DNA from: Variovorax paradoxus B4
Lineage (GTDB): Bacteria; Pseudomonadota; Gammaproteobacteria; Burkholderiales; Burkholderiaceae_C
DNA: 64,000 bases
Assembly (NCBI RefSeq): GCF_000463015.1
Contig: NC_022247.1
Location: 3,534,001-3,598,000 of the forward strand
Reading direction: 5' to 3'
The notes beneath the pieces are model-generated. The model saw nothing but the letters and a program-made list of their open reading frames with translations. It was not told the DNA's origin and made no database searches. The position numbers and the translations under genes were made by a program. The first letter of the stretch is position 1. Each line of letters starts with the position of its first letter. Shown here one piece after another: positions 45,028 through 57,765 of this stretch.

Positions 45028-45606
45028 ATGGCCGACCGCTACCCTCTCGCCGAGCTCAAAGACCTGCCGGAAGACATCCGCACCGCCATCCTCGCGGTGC
45101 AGGAAAAGGCGGGCTTCGTTCCCAACGTGTTCCTCGCGCTGGCGCGCCGCCCGGCCGAGTGGCGCGCCTTCTTCGCCTACCACGACGCGCTGATGCTGAG
45201 GGAGGAAGGTTCGCTCACCAAGGGCGACCGCGAGATGATCGTCACCACCACCAGCGCGGCCAACCAGTGCCTCTACTGCGTGGTGGCGCACGGCGCACTG
45301 CTGCGCATCTACGAGAAGAAGCCGCTGGTGGCCGACCAGGTGGCGGTGAACTACCGCAAGGCCGACATCACGCCGCGCCAGCGTGCCATGCTCGACTTTG
45401 CGATGAAGGTCTGCGAGCGCTCGCACGAAGTCGACGATGCGGATTTCACCGCGCTGCATGCGCACGGCTTCGACGACGAGGACATCTGGGACATCGCCTC
45501 CATCACCGCCTTCTTCGGCCTGAGCAACCGCCTCGCCAGTTTCAGCGGCATGCAGCCGAACACCGAGTTCTTCCTGATGGGGCGGCTGCCCCGCGAGAAG
45601 AAATAA
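45028..45606 (+). CDS. Peroxidase-related AhpD/carboxymuconolactone decarboxylase-like protein
   Basis: 192 residues. The redox motif is CLYCVVAHG (Cys81, Cys84, His88) within the CMD fold, preceded by DREMIVTTTSAANQ. This CxxC...H layout defines AhpD-like alkylhydroperoxidases. The C-terminal FSGMQPNTEFFLMGR matches the uncharacterised 'peroxidase-related enzyme' subgroup. ATG 45028 has AGGAGA 6 bases upstream. Stand-alone gene 62 bases after the HAD lipoprotein; possibly co-transcribed. Confidence 0.87.
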   Translation: MADRYPLAELKDLPEDIRTAILAVQEKAGFVPNVFLALARRPAEWRAFFAYHDALMLREEGSLTKGDREMIVTTTSAANQCLYCVVAHGALLRIYEKKPLVADQVAVNYRKADITPRQRAMLDFAMKVCERSHEVDDADFTALHAHGFDDEDIWDIASITAFFGLSNRLASFSGMQPNTEFFLMGRLPREKK

Positions 45607-45619
45607 ATAGCGCGGCGCC

Positions 45620-47371
45620 TCAGGCCTTGCTTCGGCAGGATGCGAACGCGTCCAGCGCGGGCTTGTAGGTGGAGTTGCTCACGTCCATCAGCCCCAGCAC
45701 CGTGTGATAGAGGTTGTCGTGTGTCAGCGGCGCATCGAGCTCCGCTTCCATGCACGAACGCGAAAGCCGGCGGCGCTCGCTCATGCCCTGGCTGAACCAG
45801 GTGACCATCGGCACGTGCTTCTGCGCCTCGGGTGCGAAGCTGTAGGGCACGCCATGCAGGAACAGGCCGTATTCGCCGAGCGACTCGCCATGGTCGCTCA
45901 CGTAGAGCAGCCCGGGGTCGTACTGGCCCGATTGCGCCTTGAGCCAGTCGATGGTCTGGCCCAGGAAATGATCGGTCTGCGCGATCGAGTTGTCGTAGAC
46001 GTTCTGCAGCTCCGCATGGCCGCACTCGGCCAGCGCGTTGGTCCTGCACTCGGGCAGGAAGCGCTTCACCTCCGGCGCCGAGCGCTTGTAGTAGGCCGGC
46101 CCGTGGCTGCCCATCTGGTGCATGATCAGCACCACGCCCTTCGCACGGCGCTCGGCGGGCAGCGCCGCAATGCGGGCGTCGAGCCCCTTGAGCATGACGT
46201 CGTCCAGGCATTCCTCGCCGTCGCACAGCGCGCTTTTCTGCGCGGGTGACAGGCTGTCGAAGGCGGAGGCATTCGGAATGCGCGTGCAGACGTCCTTGCA
46301 GCCGGCCTGGTTGTCGAGCCAAAGCACCGCCAGCCCCGCTGCCTGAAGCACGTCGACCAGGTTCTCGTAGTCGTCGCTGCGCGATTCGTAGCCCTGCTTG
46401 CCCAGCGGCGAGAACATGCACGGCACCGAAGCGAGCGTGTTGGTGCCGCATGAATGCACGTCGCGCCAGCTCAGCACGCCGCGCGCCGCCAGCTCGGGCG
46501 TGGTGTTGCGCGCATAGCCGTTGAGGCCGAAGTGGTCGGCCCGCGCCGTCTCGCCCACCACCAGCACGAACATCGGCGGCCGCGCCTGGCCCGCGTAGCT
46601 CGCGCCCAGCGCCGTTCCGGCGGTGATGGGTATCAGCTTGCGGCTGCGCTTGAACATCGGCCTGAGGACCACCGAGCCGGTCGAATAGAGGCTCGCGACC
46701 GGGTTCATCATGTAGCGCAGGTGGATGTTGTTGCGCATCAGCGGCGCGAGCTGCCGGTTCATCGACACGGCAGCCACCAGCGCCACGGCCACCGCAAGCA
46801 GCAGCAGCGCCGCGTTGCGCCAGAGCTTGGAGACGAAGCGCATCGGCACGATGCGCGCGCGCCAGAGCGCCAGCCCCGGCAGCAGGACCACCAGCAGCAC
46901 GTGGTATGCCATGCGCCAGCTCAAGAGGTCGCGCGCCTCGTTCGGGTCGGTCTGCAGCACGTTGGCGATCATGGTCGGGTCCATCACCACCCGGTACTCG
47001 AGCATGTAGTGCTGCACGAACGCGGCCAGCAGCACCACCGCGAACCACAACAGCTTCATCCAGCGCGACCAGGCCGTGAAGGACAGCAGCGCCACCGTAG
47101 CGCACACCATGAGCACCGCCATGGCAGCGCTCGTGGGCAGGTAGGTGCTGGGCGCGCCGCCGATGCGCGCGAGTTCGTTCCAAAGCGGCCAGTTGGCGGC
47201 CACGGCAAGGTAGATGGCGAGCCACACGACCACGCGCTGGGCCGAGCGGGGCCGCGCCAGCCACAGGTCGATGCGCGCCCAGAGAGCGCGCACGGACGCC
47301 AGGTGAGGCACACTGGCTGCCGGCAGCCCCATGCCCTGCGCGGGCGCGGGTTCGATTCTTGAAAAAGACAT
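45620..47371 (-). CDS. eptA: Lipid A phosphoethanolamine transferase, EptA/MCR-like
   Basis: 583 residues. Five membrane helices occupy about 45-205, followed by the periplasmic sulfatase-fold domain. FVLVVGETARADHFGLNGY carries Glu274 (zinc) and Thr275 (nucleophile), as in EptA and MCR enzymes; HQMGSHGPAYYKR and VSDHGESLGEYGLFLHG give the remaining metal ligands, and several Cys pairs suggest disulfides. It moves phosphoethanolamine from phosphatidylethanolamine to lipid A, lowering binding of cationic peptides and polymyxins. Preceded by CTGAA repeats and two PAP2 genes. No clear ribosome site upstream of ATG 47371. Confidence 0.93.
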   Translation of the reverse strand: MSFSRIEPAPAQGMGLPAASVPHLASVRALWARIDLWLARPRSAQRVVVWLAIYLAVAANWPLWNELARIGGAPSTYLPTSAAMAVLMVCATVALLSFTAWSRWMKLLWFAVVLLAAFVQHYMLEYRVVMDPTMIANVLQTDPNEARDLLSWRMAYHVLLVVLLPGLALWRARIVPMRFVSKLWRNAALLLLAVAVALVAAVSMNRQLAPLMRNNIHLRYMMNPVASLYSTGSVVLRPMFKRSRKLIPITAGTALGASYAGQARPPMFVLVVGETARADHFGLNGYARNTTPELAARGVLSWRDVHSCGTNTLASVPCMFSPLGKQGYESRSDDYENLVDVLQAAGLAVLWLDNQAGCKDVCTRIPNASAFDSLSPAQKSALCDGEECLDDVMLKGLDARIAALPAERRAKGVVLIMHQMGSHGPAYYKRSAPEVKRFLPECRTNALAECGHAELQNVYDNSIAQTDHFLGQTIDWLKAQSGQYDPGLLYVSDHGESLGEYGLFLHGVPYSFAPEAQKHVPMVTWFSQGMSERRRLSRSCMEAELDAPLTHDNLYHTVLGLMDVSNSTYKPALDAFASCRSKA

Positions 47372-47393
47372 GCACCGACTGTAGAAAGCGCAA

Positions 47394-47432
47394 CTGAAGG
47401 CAGCCTGAATTGCGCGTTCAGCCGGCGTTCAG
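47394..47432 (-). promoter_or_regulatory. Paired CTGAA repeats upstream of eptA
   Basis: CTGAA at 47394 and 47405 and, on the opposite strand, at 47417-47421 and 47428-47432. Each pair has an 11-bp period, the phasing used by OmpR-family regulators. They lie 22-60 bases upstream of eptA and reach into the 3' end of the PAP2 gene. The same repeat recurs upstream of the PmrA-like regulator. Confidence 0.65.
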
Positions 47433-47998
47433 ATTCGCGCCCGTCTCGCCCTCAAGCGGGGCCGCATGTAGGCCCTGAGCGCCAGGTTCAGCGGCCGGCT
47501 CACGCCGCGCTCCACCACGATCGACACCATGGCGGCGAGCATTGCCCCCACGAGCACGTCGAGCGGAAAGTGCAACCCGAGGAAAACGCGACTCCACCCG
47601 ACCACCGCGGCCACCGCCAGCGCGGCGAGCATGGGCGCGCGCCACGGCAGGCACCACAGCGAAAACGCCGCCGCAAAGGTGCACGCGGCATGCAGGCTCG
47701 GGAAACCCGGCCGCGCGCCCTGCGGCGCCCACTGGATTCCCAGCCCGTAGAAGGCGGGCCGCTGGAACGGCATGGCCGAGCGGAACACGTTCACGAAGAC
47801 CCAGACCGCCAGCACGCTGACCAGCGCGGTGAAGCAGGCATAGCGCAGGCGGCGGTCGAGCGCCGCCGCACCGATGATCGCCGTGGCCAGCAAGGCCGGC
47901 AGCACGTCGGAGGCAAAGCGCGCGAAATGGATGCTCCACGCCGGTGCCGCGGCACTGGCGTTGATCAGCGCGAACAGGGCTGCATCAAGGGCCTGCAT
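47429..47998 (-). CDS. PAP2-family membrane phosphatase
   Basis: 189 residues, about five membrane helices. All three PAP2 motifs are present: RSAMPFQRPAF (motif 1), PSLHAACTF (motif 2, His) and SRVFLGLHFPLDVL (motif 3, Arg/His/Asp). Candidates are undecaprenyl-pyrophosphate phosphatase or a lipid A/phospholipid phosphatase. Start 47998 (MQALDAALFALIN) matches the family; it overlaps the upstream PAP2 gene by 14 bases. Second in a PAP2-PAP2-eptA unit. Confidence 0.85.
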   Translation of the reverse strand: MQALDAALFALINASAAAPAWSIHFARFASDVLPALLATAIIGAAALDRRLRYACFTALVSVLAVWVFVNVFRSAMPFQRPAFYGLGIQWAPQGARPGFPSLHAACTFAAAFSLWCLPWRAPMLAALAVAAVVGWSRVFLGLHFPLDVLVGAMLAAMVSIVVERGVSRPLNLALRAYMRPRLRARRARI

Positions 47999-48710
47999 GC
48001 AGGACGGCGGGTTCGGCTGCGGGCAACCGGGAGGCGCGGGGTGCGGCGACCAGGTCGATGGCAAAGCCCACCACCCAGCAGATCCAGGCGGTCCAGAGCG
48101 TATGGCTCATGTAGTGCGCCCCCCGCAATTGCTGCGACAGGCCCAGCGCCAGCCCCGCGGCCAGCGACGCGCAGAGCCAGAGGATTGCGGCGCGCGGCGA
48201 CACCCGGCGCAGCACGAAATAGCCGCCTGCGTAGGCAAACGCCGCAGAGGCGTGGCCCGCCGGAAAACACCCGCCCGAGCCGCCGTCGTAGACCTTCCAT
48301 GCCCAATGCGACACATGGCTTGCCACACCACCGAACTCCTTCAGGTCCCAGGGGCAGCTCGTGTGGCTCGCATGCTTGAGCAGGCTGATGGCGATGACCG
48401 AGAGCAGCACCGTGAATGCCAGCTGCGCCCGGGCGCGAACGGGCAGCCGCCGCAGGACGCCGGGCGGCCATCGGATGCCGGCGAACAGCGCAATCACGAA
48501 CAGCCAGCTCAGGTTCTTCGCGCTCTCGTGCATCACGCGAACCAGGAAGGCGTTGTCGCGCCACGGAAAGCCCATGGGGGTGCCCGCCAGGCGCGCCAGG
48601 GCAAGATCGCCCCCCGTGGCGTCCCACGCCAGCAGCAAGGCCAATGCAAGGAGGGTCAGCCCTCCCAGGCGAAGATTCGAGGGATTCGGAAGATTCGGGA
48701 CACGCGTCAT
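47985..48710 (-). CDS. PAP2-family membrane phosphatase
   Basis: 241 residues, about six membrane helices. PAP2 motifs are KHASHTSCPWDL (a diverged motif 1), GGCFPAGHASAAF (motif 2, His) and LRGAHYMSHTLWTAW (motif 3, His; Thr where many have Asp). It belongs to a different PAP2 branch than its neighbour, so the pair may act on different lipids, for example lipid A phosphate and the diacylglycerol side of EptA turnover. ATG 48710 is preferred to a TTG at 48728. Divergent from the PmrA-like regulator across the CTGAA repeats. Confidence 0.84.
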   Translation of the reverse strand: MTRVPNLPNPSNLRLGGLTLLALALLLAWDATGGDLALARLAGTPMGFPWRDNAFLVRVMHESAKNLSWLFVIALFAGIRWPPGVLRRLPVRARAQLAFTVLLSVIAISLLKHASHTSCPWDLKEFGGVASHVSHWAWKVYDGGSGGCFPAGHASAAFAYAGGYFVLRRVSPRAAILWLCASLAAGLALGLSQQLRGAHYMSHTLWTAWICWVVGFAIDLVAAPRASRLPAAEPAVLHAGP

Positions 48711-48730
48711 GAGCAGAGAAACCAGCAAGC

Positions 48731-48831
48731 CTGAAGACCCCTTGAGCCTACGTTCGTGGCCTGAACCGAGCCTGAAGCGGCCCTGAACGGGAACTGACGC
48801 CGCCCGGGCCCGCGGCGGTCGGCGCTAGACT
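48731..48831 (+). promoter_or_regulatory. Tandem CTGAA array and -10 element upstream of pmrA-like gene
   Basis: CTGAA occurs at 48761, 48772 and 48783 and as CTGAC at 48794: four direct repeats at an exact 11-bp period. A further CTGAA at 48731 has a weak partner at 48742. A -10-like TAGACT lies at 48826-48831, placing the last repeat just upstream of the -35 region. This fits activation and autoregulation by the OmpR-family protein encoded at 48858, and control of the divergent PAP2-PAP2-eptA unit. Confidence 0.72.
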
Positions 48832-48857
48832 GCGTTTTTTTGGAAAGACCACACCGC

Positions 48858-49532
48858 GTGCGCATATTGCTTGTCGAAGATGACAGTGCGTTGGCAGACG
48901 CTGTCTGCAGCTATCTGCTTGCGAAGGCATTCGTGGTCGACGTGGCGTCCAGCCTTGCCGAAGCCCGCGGCGCCCTGCTTTCGGTGCGATACGCCGCCGT
49001 GCTGCTCGACCTGCACCTGGGCGACGGCGACGGCCTTTCGCTGCTGCCCCAGGTACGCGCGCTGCGCGAGCCGCCCATCGTCATCGTGCTGACGGCGCGC
49101 GACCAGGTCACCGACCGCATCCGCGGGCTCGACGCCGGCGCCGACGACTACCTCATCAAGCCCTACGACCCGGCCGAGCTGCTGGCGCGGCTGCGCGCGG
49201 TGGAGCGGCGGCGCAGCGCCGGCAGCTCGCCGGTGCTGCATCTCGGAACGCTGGAGATCGACCTGGCACAGGACAGGGTTCGCAAGGACGGCAACCCGGT
49301 CGTCCTCACCCAGAAGGAATGGGCCCTGCTGCGCGTGATGGCCACACGGCCCGAACGCATCCACACCCGCGAGAACCTGGCCGCTGCGCTCTACGGCTTC
49401 GGCGACGAGGCCGACAGCAACACGCTCGAGGTGTTCATCAGCCGGCTGCGGCGCAAACTGGGCAAGAGCCACATCCAGACGCTGCGCGGCCTCGGCTATC
49501 GGCTGTCGACCTCGGCAGGCGACGAAGAATGA
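48858..49532 (+). CDS. pmrA: OmpR-family response regulator, PmrA/QseB-like
   Basis: 224 residues from GTG 48858. Receiver domain with acidic pocket EDD (residues 7-9), phospho-acceptor Asp51 in VLLDLHLGDGDG, and Lys in LIKPYDPAEL. C-terminal winged helix with LTQKEWALLRVM and NTLEVFISRLRRKLG. Start GTG gives the typical VRILLVEDD opening; a TTG 18 bases upstream is less likely. Coupled to the kinase by ATGA. The symbol is by context with eptA and PAP2; QseB is a close alternative. Confidence 0.85.
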   Translation: MRILLVEDDSALADAVCSYLLAKAFVVDVASSLAEARGALLSVRYAAVLLDLHLGDGDGLSLLPQVRALREPPIVIVLTARDQVTDRIRGLDAGADDYLIKPYDPAELLARLRAVERRRSAGSSPVLHLGTLEIDLAQDRVRKDGNPVVLTQKEWALLRVMATRPERIHTRENLAAALYGFGDEADSNTLEVFISRLRRKLGKSHIQTLRGLGYRLSTSAGDEE

Positions 49533-50881
49533 ACGCGGCACCCCCGAAAGACGGCCGCGACACGCTGGCCGGCCGCCTGACTCGCACCTTGATCCTCTGG
49601 GTCGGCGGCGTGTGGATGCTGTGTGTGCTGGCCGTGGTCTGGTATGTGGACCGGGAGATCAACAACAACTTCGACAACGAGCTGGTGGAGGTGTCGCACC
49701 GCATGTTCGACATGGCGGTGCAGGAAATGGGCAAGCTGCAGCATTCGGGTGCCACGCCGGACGCGCCGGTGATCGCGCCGAAGCAATTGTTCTCGGAAGA
49801 TGCCGTGATGTACCAGGTGGTGGACATCCACGAGCACGTGCTGCTGCGCTCGGCCGAGGCGCCCACCGATGCATTCGACGTTCCGCTTGCTCCCGGCTTC
49901 GCCAACAACCAGACCTGGCGCATCTATACCGTGCGGCATCCCACGCTGGGCCTCTATTTCCAGGTGGCCGATCCGCTCGACGAGCGGCGCTCGGCGCTGA
50001 ACCGCACGCTGTTCGGGCTGATCATTCCGCTGGGCGCCGTGCTGCCGCTGCTGGCGCTGGTACTGCGCAACGTGGCGCGCAACGAGCTGCGCGTGCTGCA
50101 GCAGCTCGCGGGCGAGATCGAGAAGCGCAGCGGCTCAGACCTGCGCCCCATCGCGCTGCCCGGCCTGCCGCGCGAGCTGCGCTCGGTGGGCGACCACGTC
50201 AACAGCCTGCTGGAGCGCCTGTCGCATTCGCTCGACGTCGAGCGCGCGCTGGCCGCCAACGCGGCGCACGAGCTGCGAACACCGCTGGCCGCAGCACGGC
50301 TGCGCCTGCAGACCGCACTCGAGCACGACCTGCGGCGCAACGATGTCCAGGCGGCGCTCGACGCGCTGCGAATGCTCAGCCACCGCACCGAGAAGCTGCT
50401 GCAGCTTTCGCGCGCCGAGTCGGGTGCGTCGCTCGCGCGCGCGCGGGTCGACCTGGTGCAGCTGGCAGGGGCCGTGGCACAGGAATTCTGGAACGACCCG
50501 CAGATCAGCGAGCGGCTGGCGCTCAAGGTACCCGACGCCGTTGCGCCCGTCGCCTCGGGCGATGTCGACGCGCTGGCGATCGCGCTGCGCAACCTGGTGG
50601 AAAACGCCCTGCGCTACGGCGGCAGCGGCCGGGTGGTGATCGAGGTGATGGCGCCCTGCACGCTTGCGGTGCGCGACTTCGGCGCGGGCGTCAGCCCCGA
50701 GCAGCTCGCCACGTTGCAGCAGCGCCATGTGCGCCACAGCTCCGATCGCACGGGTTACGGGCTGGGGCTGTCGATCGTGAGCACCATCGTCGAGAAGCAC
50801 AACGCCAGGCTCGAACTGGCATCGCCGCCGCCAGGCGCTGCCAGCGGCTTCGAGGCGCGCATCGTGCTGCGGCCGGCGTAG
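49529..50881 (+). CDS. pmrB: Sensor histidine kinase, PmrB/QseC-like
   Basis: 450 residues. Membrane helices at about 20-40 and 160-180 flank a periplasmic sensor of about 120 residues. The H-box is ANAAHELRTPLAAAR with phospho-acceptor His247. The ATPase domain has NLVENALRYGG (N-box), VRDFGAGVS (G1) and GYGLGLSIVSTI (G2). The sensor contains acidic patches (DNELVEV, DPLDERR) that might bind metals, as in PmrB, but this is inference. ATG overlaps the regulator stop (ATGA). Confidence 0.88.
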   Translation: MNAAPPKDGRDTLAGRLTRTLILWVGGVWMLCVLAVVWYVDREINNNFDNELVEVSHRMFDMAVQEMGKLQHSGATPDAPVIAPKQLFSEDAVMYQVVDIHEHVLLRSAEAPTDAFDVPLAPGFANNQTWRIYTVRHPTLGLYFQVADPLDERRSALNRTLFGLIIPLGAVLPLLALVLRNVARNELRVLQQLAGEIEKRSGSDLRPIALPGLPRELRSVGDHVNSLLERLSHSLDVERALAANAAHELRTPLAAARLRLQTALEHDLRRNDVQAALDALRMLSHRTEKLLQLSRAESGASLARARVDLVQLAGAVAQEFWNDPQISERLALKVPDAVAPVASGDVDALAIALRNLVENALRYGGSGRVVIEVMAPCTLAVRDFGAGVSPEQLATLQQRHVRHSSDRTGYGLGLSIVSTIVEKHNARLELASPPPGAASGFEARIVLRPA

Positions 50882-50914
50882 CGGCCGGCTCTTTCGTTTA
50901 CTTCGCCGCGCGTC

Positions 50915-51337
50915 CTACCCGCTCACCACCGCGCGCAGCCAGTCGGGCAGCGCCAGCGCCTTCTGCTTCGGAAAATCGACCCAGATCGTGGTCGCCCCGC
51001 CCGCCGCGCAGATCACGTCGGGCGCCTCGGCGCGCGCCATGGTGGCCCAGCTCTCGAAGGTGGTACGGGCCGGGTCGCTCACGTACATCTTGAGCAGCAC
51101 ATCGCCCGGGTATTCGATCTGGCGGTAGAAATTGCAGAAGGCGTTGACGATCACCATGCCCTCGCCGCCCGGTTCGGGCGCGATGCCGAGCGAACGGATC
51201 CAGTCGATGCGCGCGGTTTCCAGGTAGCGGAAGTAGGTGCCGTTGTTGAGGTGGCCCATGGCGTCCATGTCGCCCCAGCGGATGGGGATGGACATTTCGT
51301 ACACGAGCTTCTTCTTCTCGGGGATTTCGATTCTCAT
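50915..51337 (-). CDS. Acyl-CoA thioesterase, 4HBT hotdog family
   Basis: 140 residues. IPIRWGDMDAMGHLNNGTYFRYLE is the 4-hydroxybenzoyl-CoA thioesterase/YbgC motif with catalytic Asp (GDMDAMGHLNN). FCNFYRQIEYPGDVLLKM follows, typical of general acyl-CoA thioesterases. Start 51337 is the family start and lies 22 bases after the SDR gene on the same strand, so they are probably co-transcribed. Confidence 0.88.
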   Translation of the reverse strand: MRIEIPEKKKLVYEMSIPIRWGDMDAMGHLNNGTYFRYLETARIDWIRSLGIAPEPGGEGMVIVNAFCNFYRQIEYPGDVLLKMYVSDPARTTFESWATMARAEAPDVICAAGGATTIWVDFPKQKALALPDWLRAVVSG

Positions 51338-51359
51338 CGGTGGGCCTTGATGGGGAGGA

Positions 51360-52142
51360 TCAGAGCGCGAACCCGTCGTCGGCCGCAATGACCGCGCCGT
51401 TCACGAAATGGCTCTGGCCGCTGGCCAGCAGCACGATCAGGCCGTCGAGGTCCTCGGGCTTGCCCACGCGCTTGCGCGGCAGCATGCTCACGAGCTTGGC
51501 GCCGCCTTCGGAGGCCCAGTGGTCCTCGTTGAGCTCGGTCGTGATGTAGCCGGGGCACAGCGCATTCACGTTGATGCCGAAGCGACCCCATTCGAGCGCC
51601 ATGGCCTTGGTCATCTGCACCACCGCGGCCTTGCTCATGCAGTAGGTGCCGATCTGCGGCAGCACCTTGAGCGCCGCCACCGAGGCGATGTTGATGATGC
51701 GCCCGCCGATGTAGGTGCCCGGCGCCGAACCATCGGCGCGCGCCAGCATGCGCTCGCCCACTTCCTGCGCGACGAAGAAGGAGCCCCTCACGTTGGTGTC
51801 GAAGATGTAGTCGTAGTCGTCGGGCGTGACGTCCGAAAGGCGCTGGGTGGTGCTCACGCCCGAGTTGTTGACCAGGATGTCGATGGGGCCCACCTCGGTT
51901 TCGGCGCGCGCCACGGCGGCCTTGATGCTGCCGATGTCGGTGACGTCGAGCTCGACGGCATGCGCGTCGCCGCCCTCGCCCTCGATGCGCGCGCGCAGCT
52001 CCTTCAATTTCTCGAGCCGGCGGCTCGCGAGCACCACTGCGGCACCGGCGCGCGCCAATGTCTTGGCAAACTGCGCGCCCAAGCCGCTGGAAGCCCCGGT
52101 GATGAAGGCCACGCGGCCCGAAAGGTCGATGCTGTAAGCCAT
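51360..52142 (-). CDS. Short-chain dehydrogenase/reductase
   Basis: 260 residues. NAD(P)-binding TGASSGLGAQFAKTLA at about 15, NNSGVS near 92, and catalytic Ser/Tyr/Lys in NIASVAALKVLPQIGTYCMSKAA. Family: SDR classical, FabG-like; ends DGFAL. Its substrate is not evident; with the thioesterase downstream and ETF-QO divergent, a 3-hydroxyacyl-CoA or related alcohol is plausible. ATG 52142 chosen at the family start. The 105-base gap to ETF-QO holds both promoters. Confidence 0.9.
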   Translation of the reverse strand: MAYSIDLSGRVAFITGASSGLGAQFAKTLARAGAAVVLASRRLEKLKELRARIEGEGGDAHAVELDVTDIGSIKAAVARAETEVGPIDILVNNSGVSTTQRLSDVTPDDYDYIFDTNVRGSFFVAQEVGERMLARADGSAPGTYIGGRIINIASVAALKVLPQIGTYCMSKAAVVQMTKAMALEWGRFGINVNALCPGYITTELNEDHWASEGGAKLVSMLPRKRVGKPEDLDGLIVLLASGQSHFVNGAVIAADDGFAL

Positions 52143-52247
52143 GGAGGAGGGTCCTGTTGAGTCGCCGAAGTGACGCCCGGCACTCCACATAAAATGTTTG
52201 GTGCCCTCGAAGCGCCCGAGCCTCAAATCATTATCGACGAGACCCAC

Positions 52248-53951
52248 ATGACCCACGACGAAATCCTCGCCCAGTTCGGCCCCCGCGAATCCATGGAATA
52301 CGACGTGGTGGTCGTCGGCGGCGGCCCGGCCGGCCTCTCCACCGCCATCCGGCTCAAGCAGCTCGCCGCCCACCACGAAAAGGAAATCTCGGTCGTGGTG
52401 CTCGAGAAGGGCTCCGAGCCCGGCGCGCACATCCTCTCGGGCGCCATCATGGACCCGCGCGCCCTCAACGAGCTACTGCCCGACTGGAAGGAACAGGGCG
52501 CCCCGCTGAACCAGCCCGTCACCGACGACGCCATGGTGTTCCTCGGCGAGAAATCGGGCCTCCGCACGCCCAATGCCTTCCTGCCGGCCTGCTTCCAGAA
52601 CCACGGCAACTACATCATCAGCCTCGGCGCCTTCACCAAGTGGCTCGCGCAGCAGGCCGAGAACCTGGGCGTGGAGATCTTCCCGGGCTTCCCGGCCGCC
52701 GAAGTGCTCTACAACGAGAACGGCTCGGTGCGCGGCGTGGCCACCGGCAACATGGGCGTGGGCAAGGACGGCGAACCCACCGAGAACTTCCAGCTCGGCA
52801 TGGAGCTGCTGGGCAAGTACACGGTGTTTGCCGAAGGTGCGCGCGGCCACCTCGGCCGCCAGCTGATCGCCAGATTCAAGCTCGACGAAGGCAAGGATCC
52901 GCAGACTTACGGCCTCGGCGTGAAGGAAGTGTGGGAAATCGACCCCAAGCGCCACCAGCCCGGCTTCGTGCTGCACACCGCCGGCTGGCCGATGAAGAGC
53001 GACACCTACGGCGGCGCCTTCCTCTATCACATGGAGGACAACAAGATCTCCATGGGCTTCATCACCGGCCTGGACTACAGCAACCCCTACCTCAGCCCAT
53101 TCGAGGAAATGCAGCGCTGGAAGCTGCATCCCAACATCCGGTGGTACCTCGAAGGCGACGAGGCACAGGGCATCAAGCCCGCCAAGCGCATCGGCTACGG
53201 CGCGCGCGCCATCACGGCCGGCGGCCTGATGTCGCTGCCCAAGACGGTGTTTCCGGGCGGAGCACTGGTCGGCTGTGAGGCGGGCTACCTCAACGTGAGC
53301 CGCATCAAGGGCAGCCATGCCGCCATCAAGACCGGCATGCTGGCCGCCGAAGCCGCGTACGACGCGGTGCAGGCCGGCCGCCAGCACGACGAACTCACGG
53401 CCTACCCGGCTGCGTTCGAGAAGAGCTGGCTCTACACCGAGCTGAACAAGGCGCGCAACTTCAAGGCCTGGTTCAAGAAGGGGCTGGGCATTGCCACCTT
53501 CATGAACGGCATCGAGCAGTGGCTGTTCAAGGGCCACATTCCATGGACCCTGCACCGCCACAAGCCCGACCACCTGTACCTCAAGCCCGCGGCAGAGTGC
53601 AAGCCCATCGCCTATCCGAAGCCGGACGGCAAGCTCACCTTCGACCGCCTCTCGAGCGTGTTCATCAGCAACACCAACCACGAGGAACAGCAGCCGGCGC
53701 ACCTGACGCTCAAGGATGCGTCGGTGCCCGTGAACATCAACCTGTCGAAGTTCGCGGGCCCCGAAAGCCGCTACTGCCCAGCCGGCGTGTACGAGTTCGT
53801 GCCCGACGAAGCCAAGGCCGGCAAGGAGCGCTTGCAGATCAACGCGCAGAACTGCGTGCACTGCAAGACTTGCGACATCAAGGACCCGACGCAGAACATC
53901 GTGTGGGTCACGCCCGAAGGGGGCGGCGGACCGAACTACGTGGGGATGTAG
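52248..53951 (+). CDS. Electron transfer flavoprotein-ubiquinone oxidoreductase
   Basis: 567 residues. FAD-binding YDVVVVGGGPAGLSTAIRL at the N-terminus; membrane-associated ubiquinone region in the middle; C-terminal 4Fe-4S domain with CPAGVYEFV and CVHCKTCDIKDPTQNI (four Cys). It passes electrons from acyl-CoA dehydrogenases via ETF to the quinone pool, thus serving the dehydrogenase of the valine operon. Start 52248 (MTHDEILAQFGPRES) matches relatives; an open frame extends 26 codons upstream. Confidence 0.95.
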   Translation: MTHDEILAQFGPRESMEYDVVVVGGGPAGLSTAIRLKQLAAHHEKEISVVVLEKGSEPGAHILSGAIMDPRALNELLPDWKEQGAPLNQPVTDDAMVFLGEKSGLRTPNAFLPACFQNHGNYIISLGAFTKWLAQQAENLGVEIFPGFPAAEVLYNENGSVRGVATGNMGVGKDGEPTENFQLGMELLGKYTVFAEGARGHLGRQLIARFKLDEGKDPQTYGLGVKEVWEIDPKRHQPGFVLHTAGWPMKSDTYGGAFLYHMEDNKISMGFITGLDYSNPYLSPFEEMQRWKLHPNIRWYLEGDEAQGIKPAKRIGYGARAITAGGLMSLPKTVFPGGALVGCEAGYLNVSRIKGSHAAIKTGMLAAEAAYDAVQAGRQHDELTAYPAAFEKSWLYTELNKARNFKAWFKKGLGIATFMNGIEQWLFKGHIPWTLHRHKPDHLYLKPAAECKPIAYPKPDGKLTFDRLSSVFISNTNHEEQQPAHLTLKDASVPVNINLSKFAGPESRYCPAGVYEFVPDEAKAGKERLQINAQNCVHCKTCDIKDPTQNIVWVTPEGGGGPNYVGM

Positions 53952-54073
53952 TTCTCTCTCTTGGGTTGCTATTTCCGGTGCTCTTGTTCGGGGCGCGTGC
54001 ACAGGACACCGGGTACTCCCCCCCGCGAATGTCCCCCGTCGGCGGGAGCGCACCCCCGCCGACAGTACACAGC

Positions 54074-57730
<3,657 letters not shown>

Positions 57731-57765
57731 GAAAAGGAAGGGGTTCGGAAAAAAAACGATACGGA

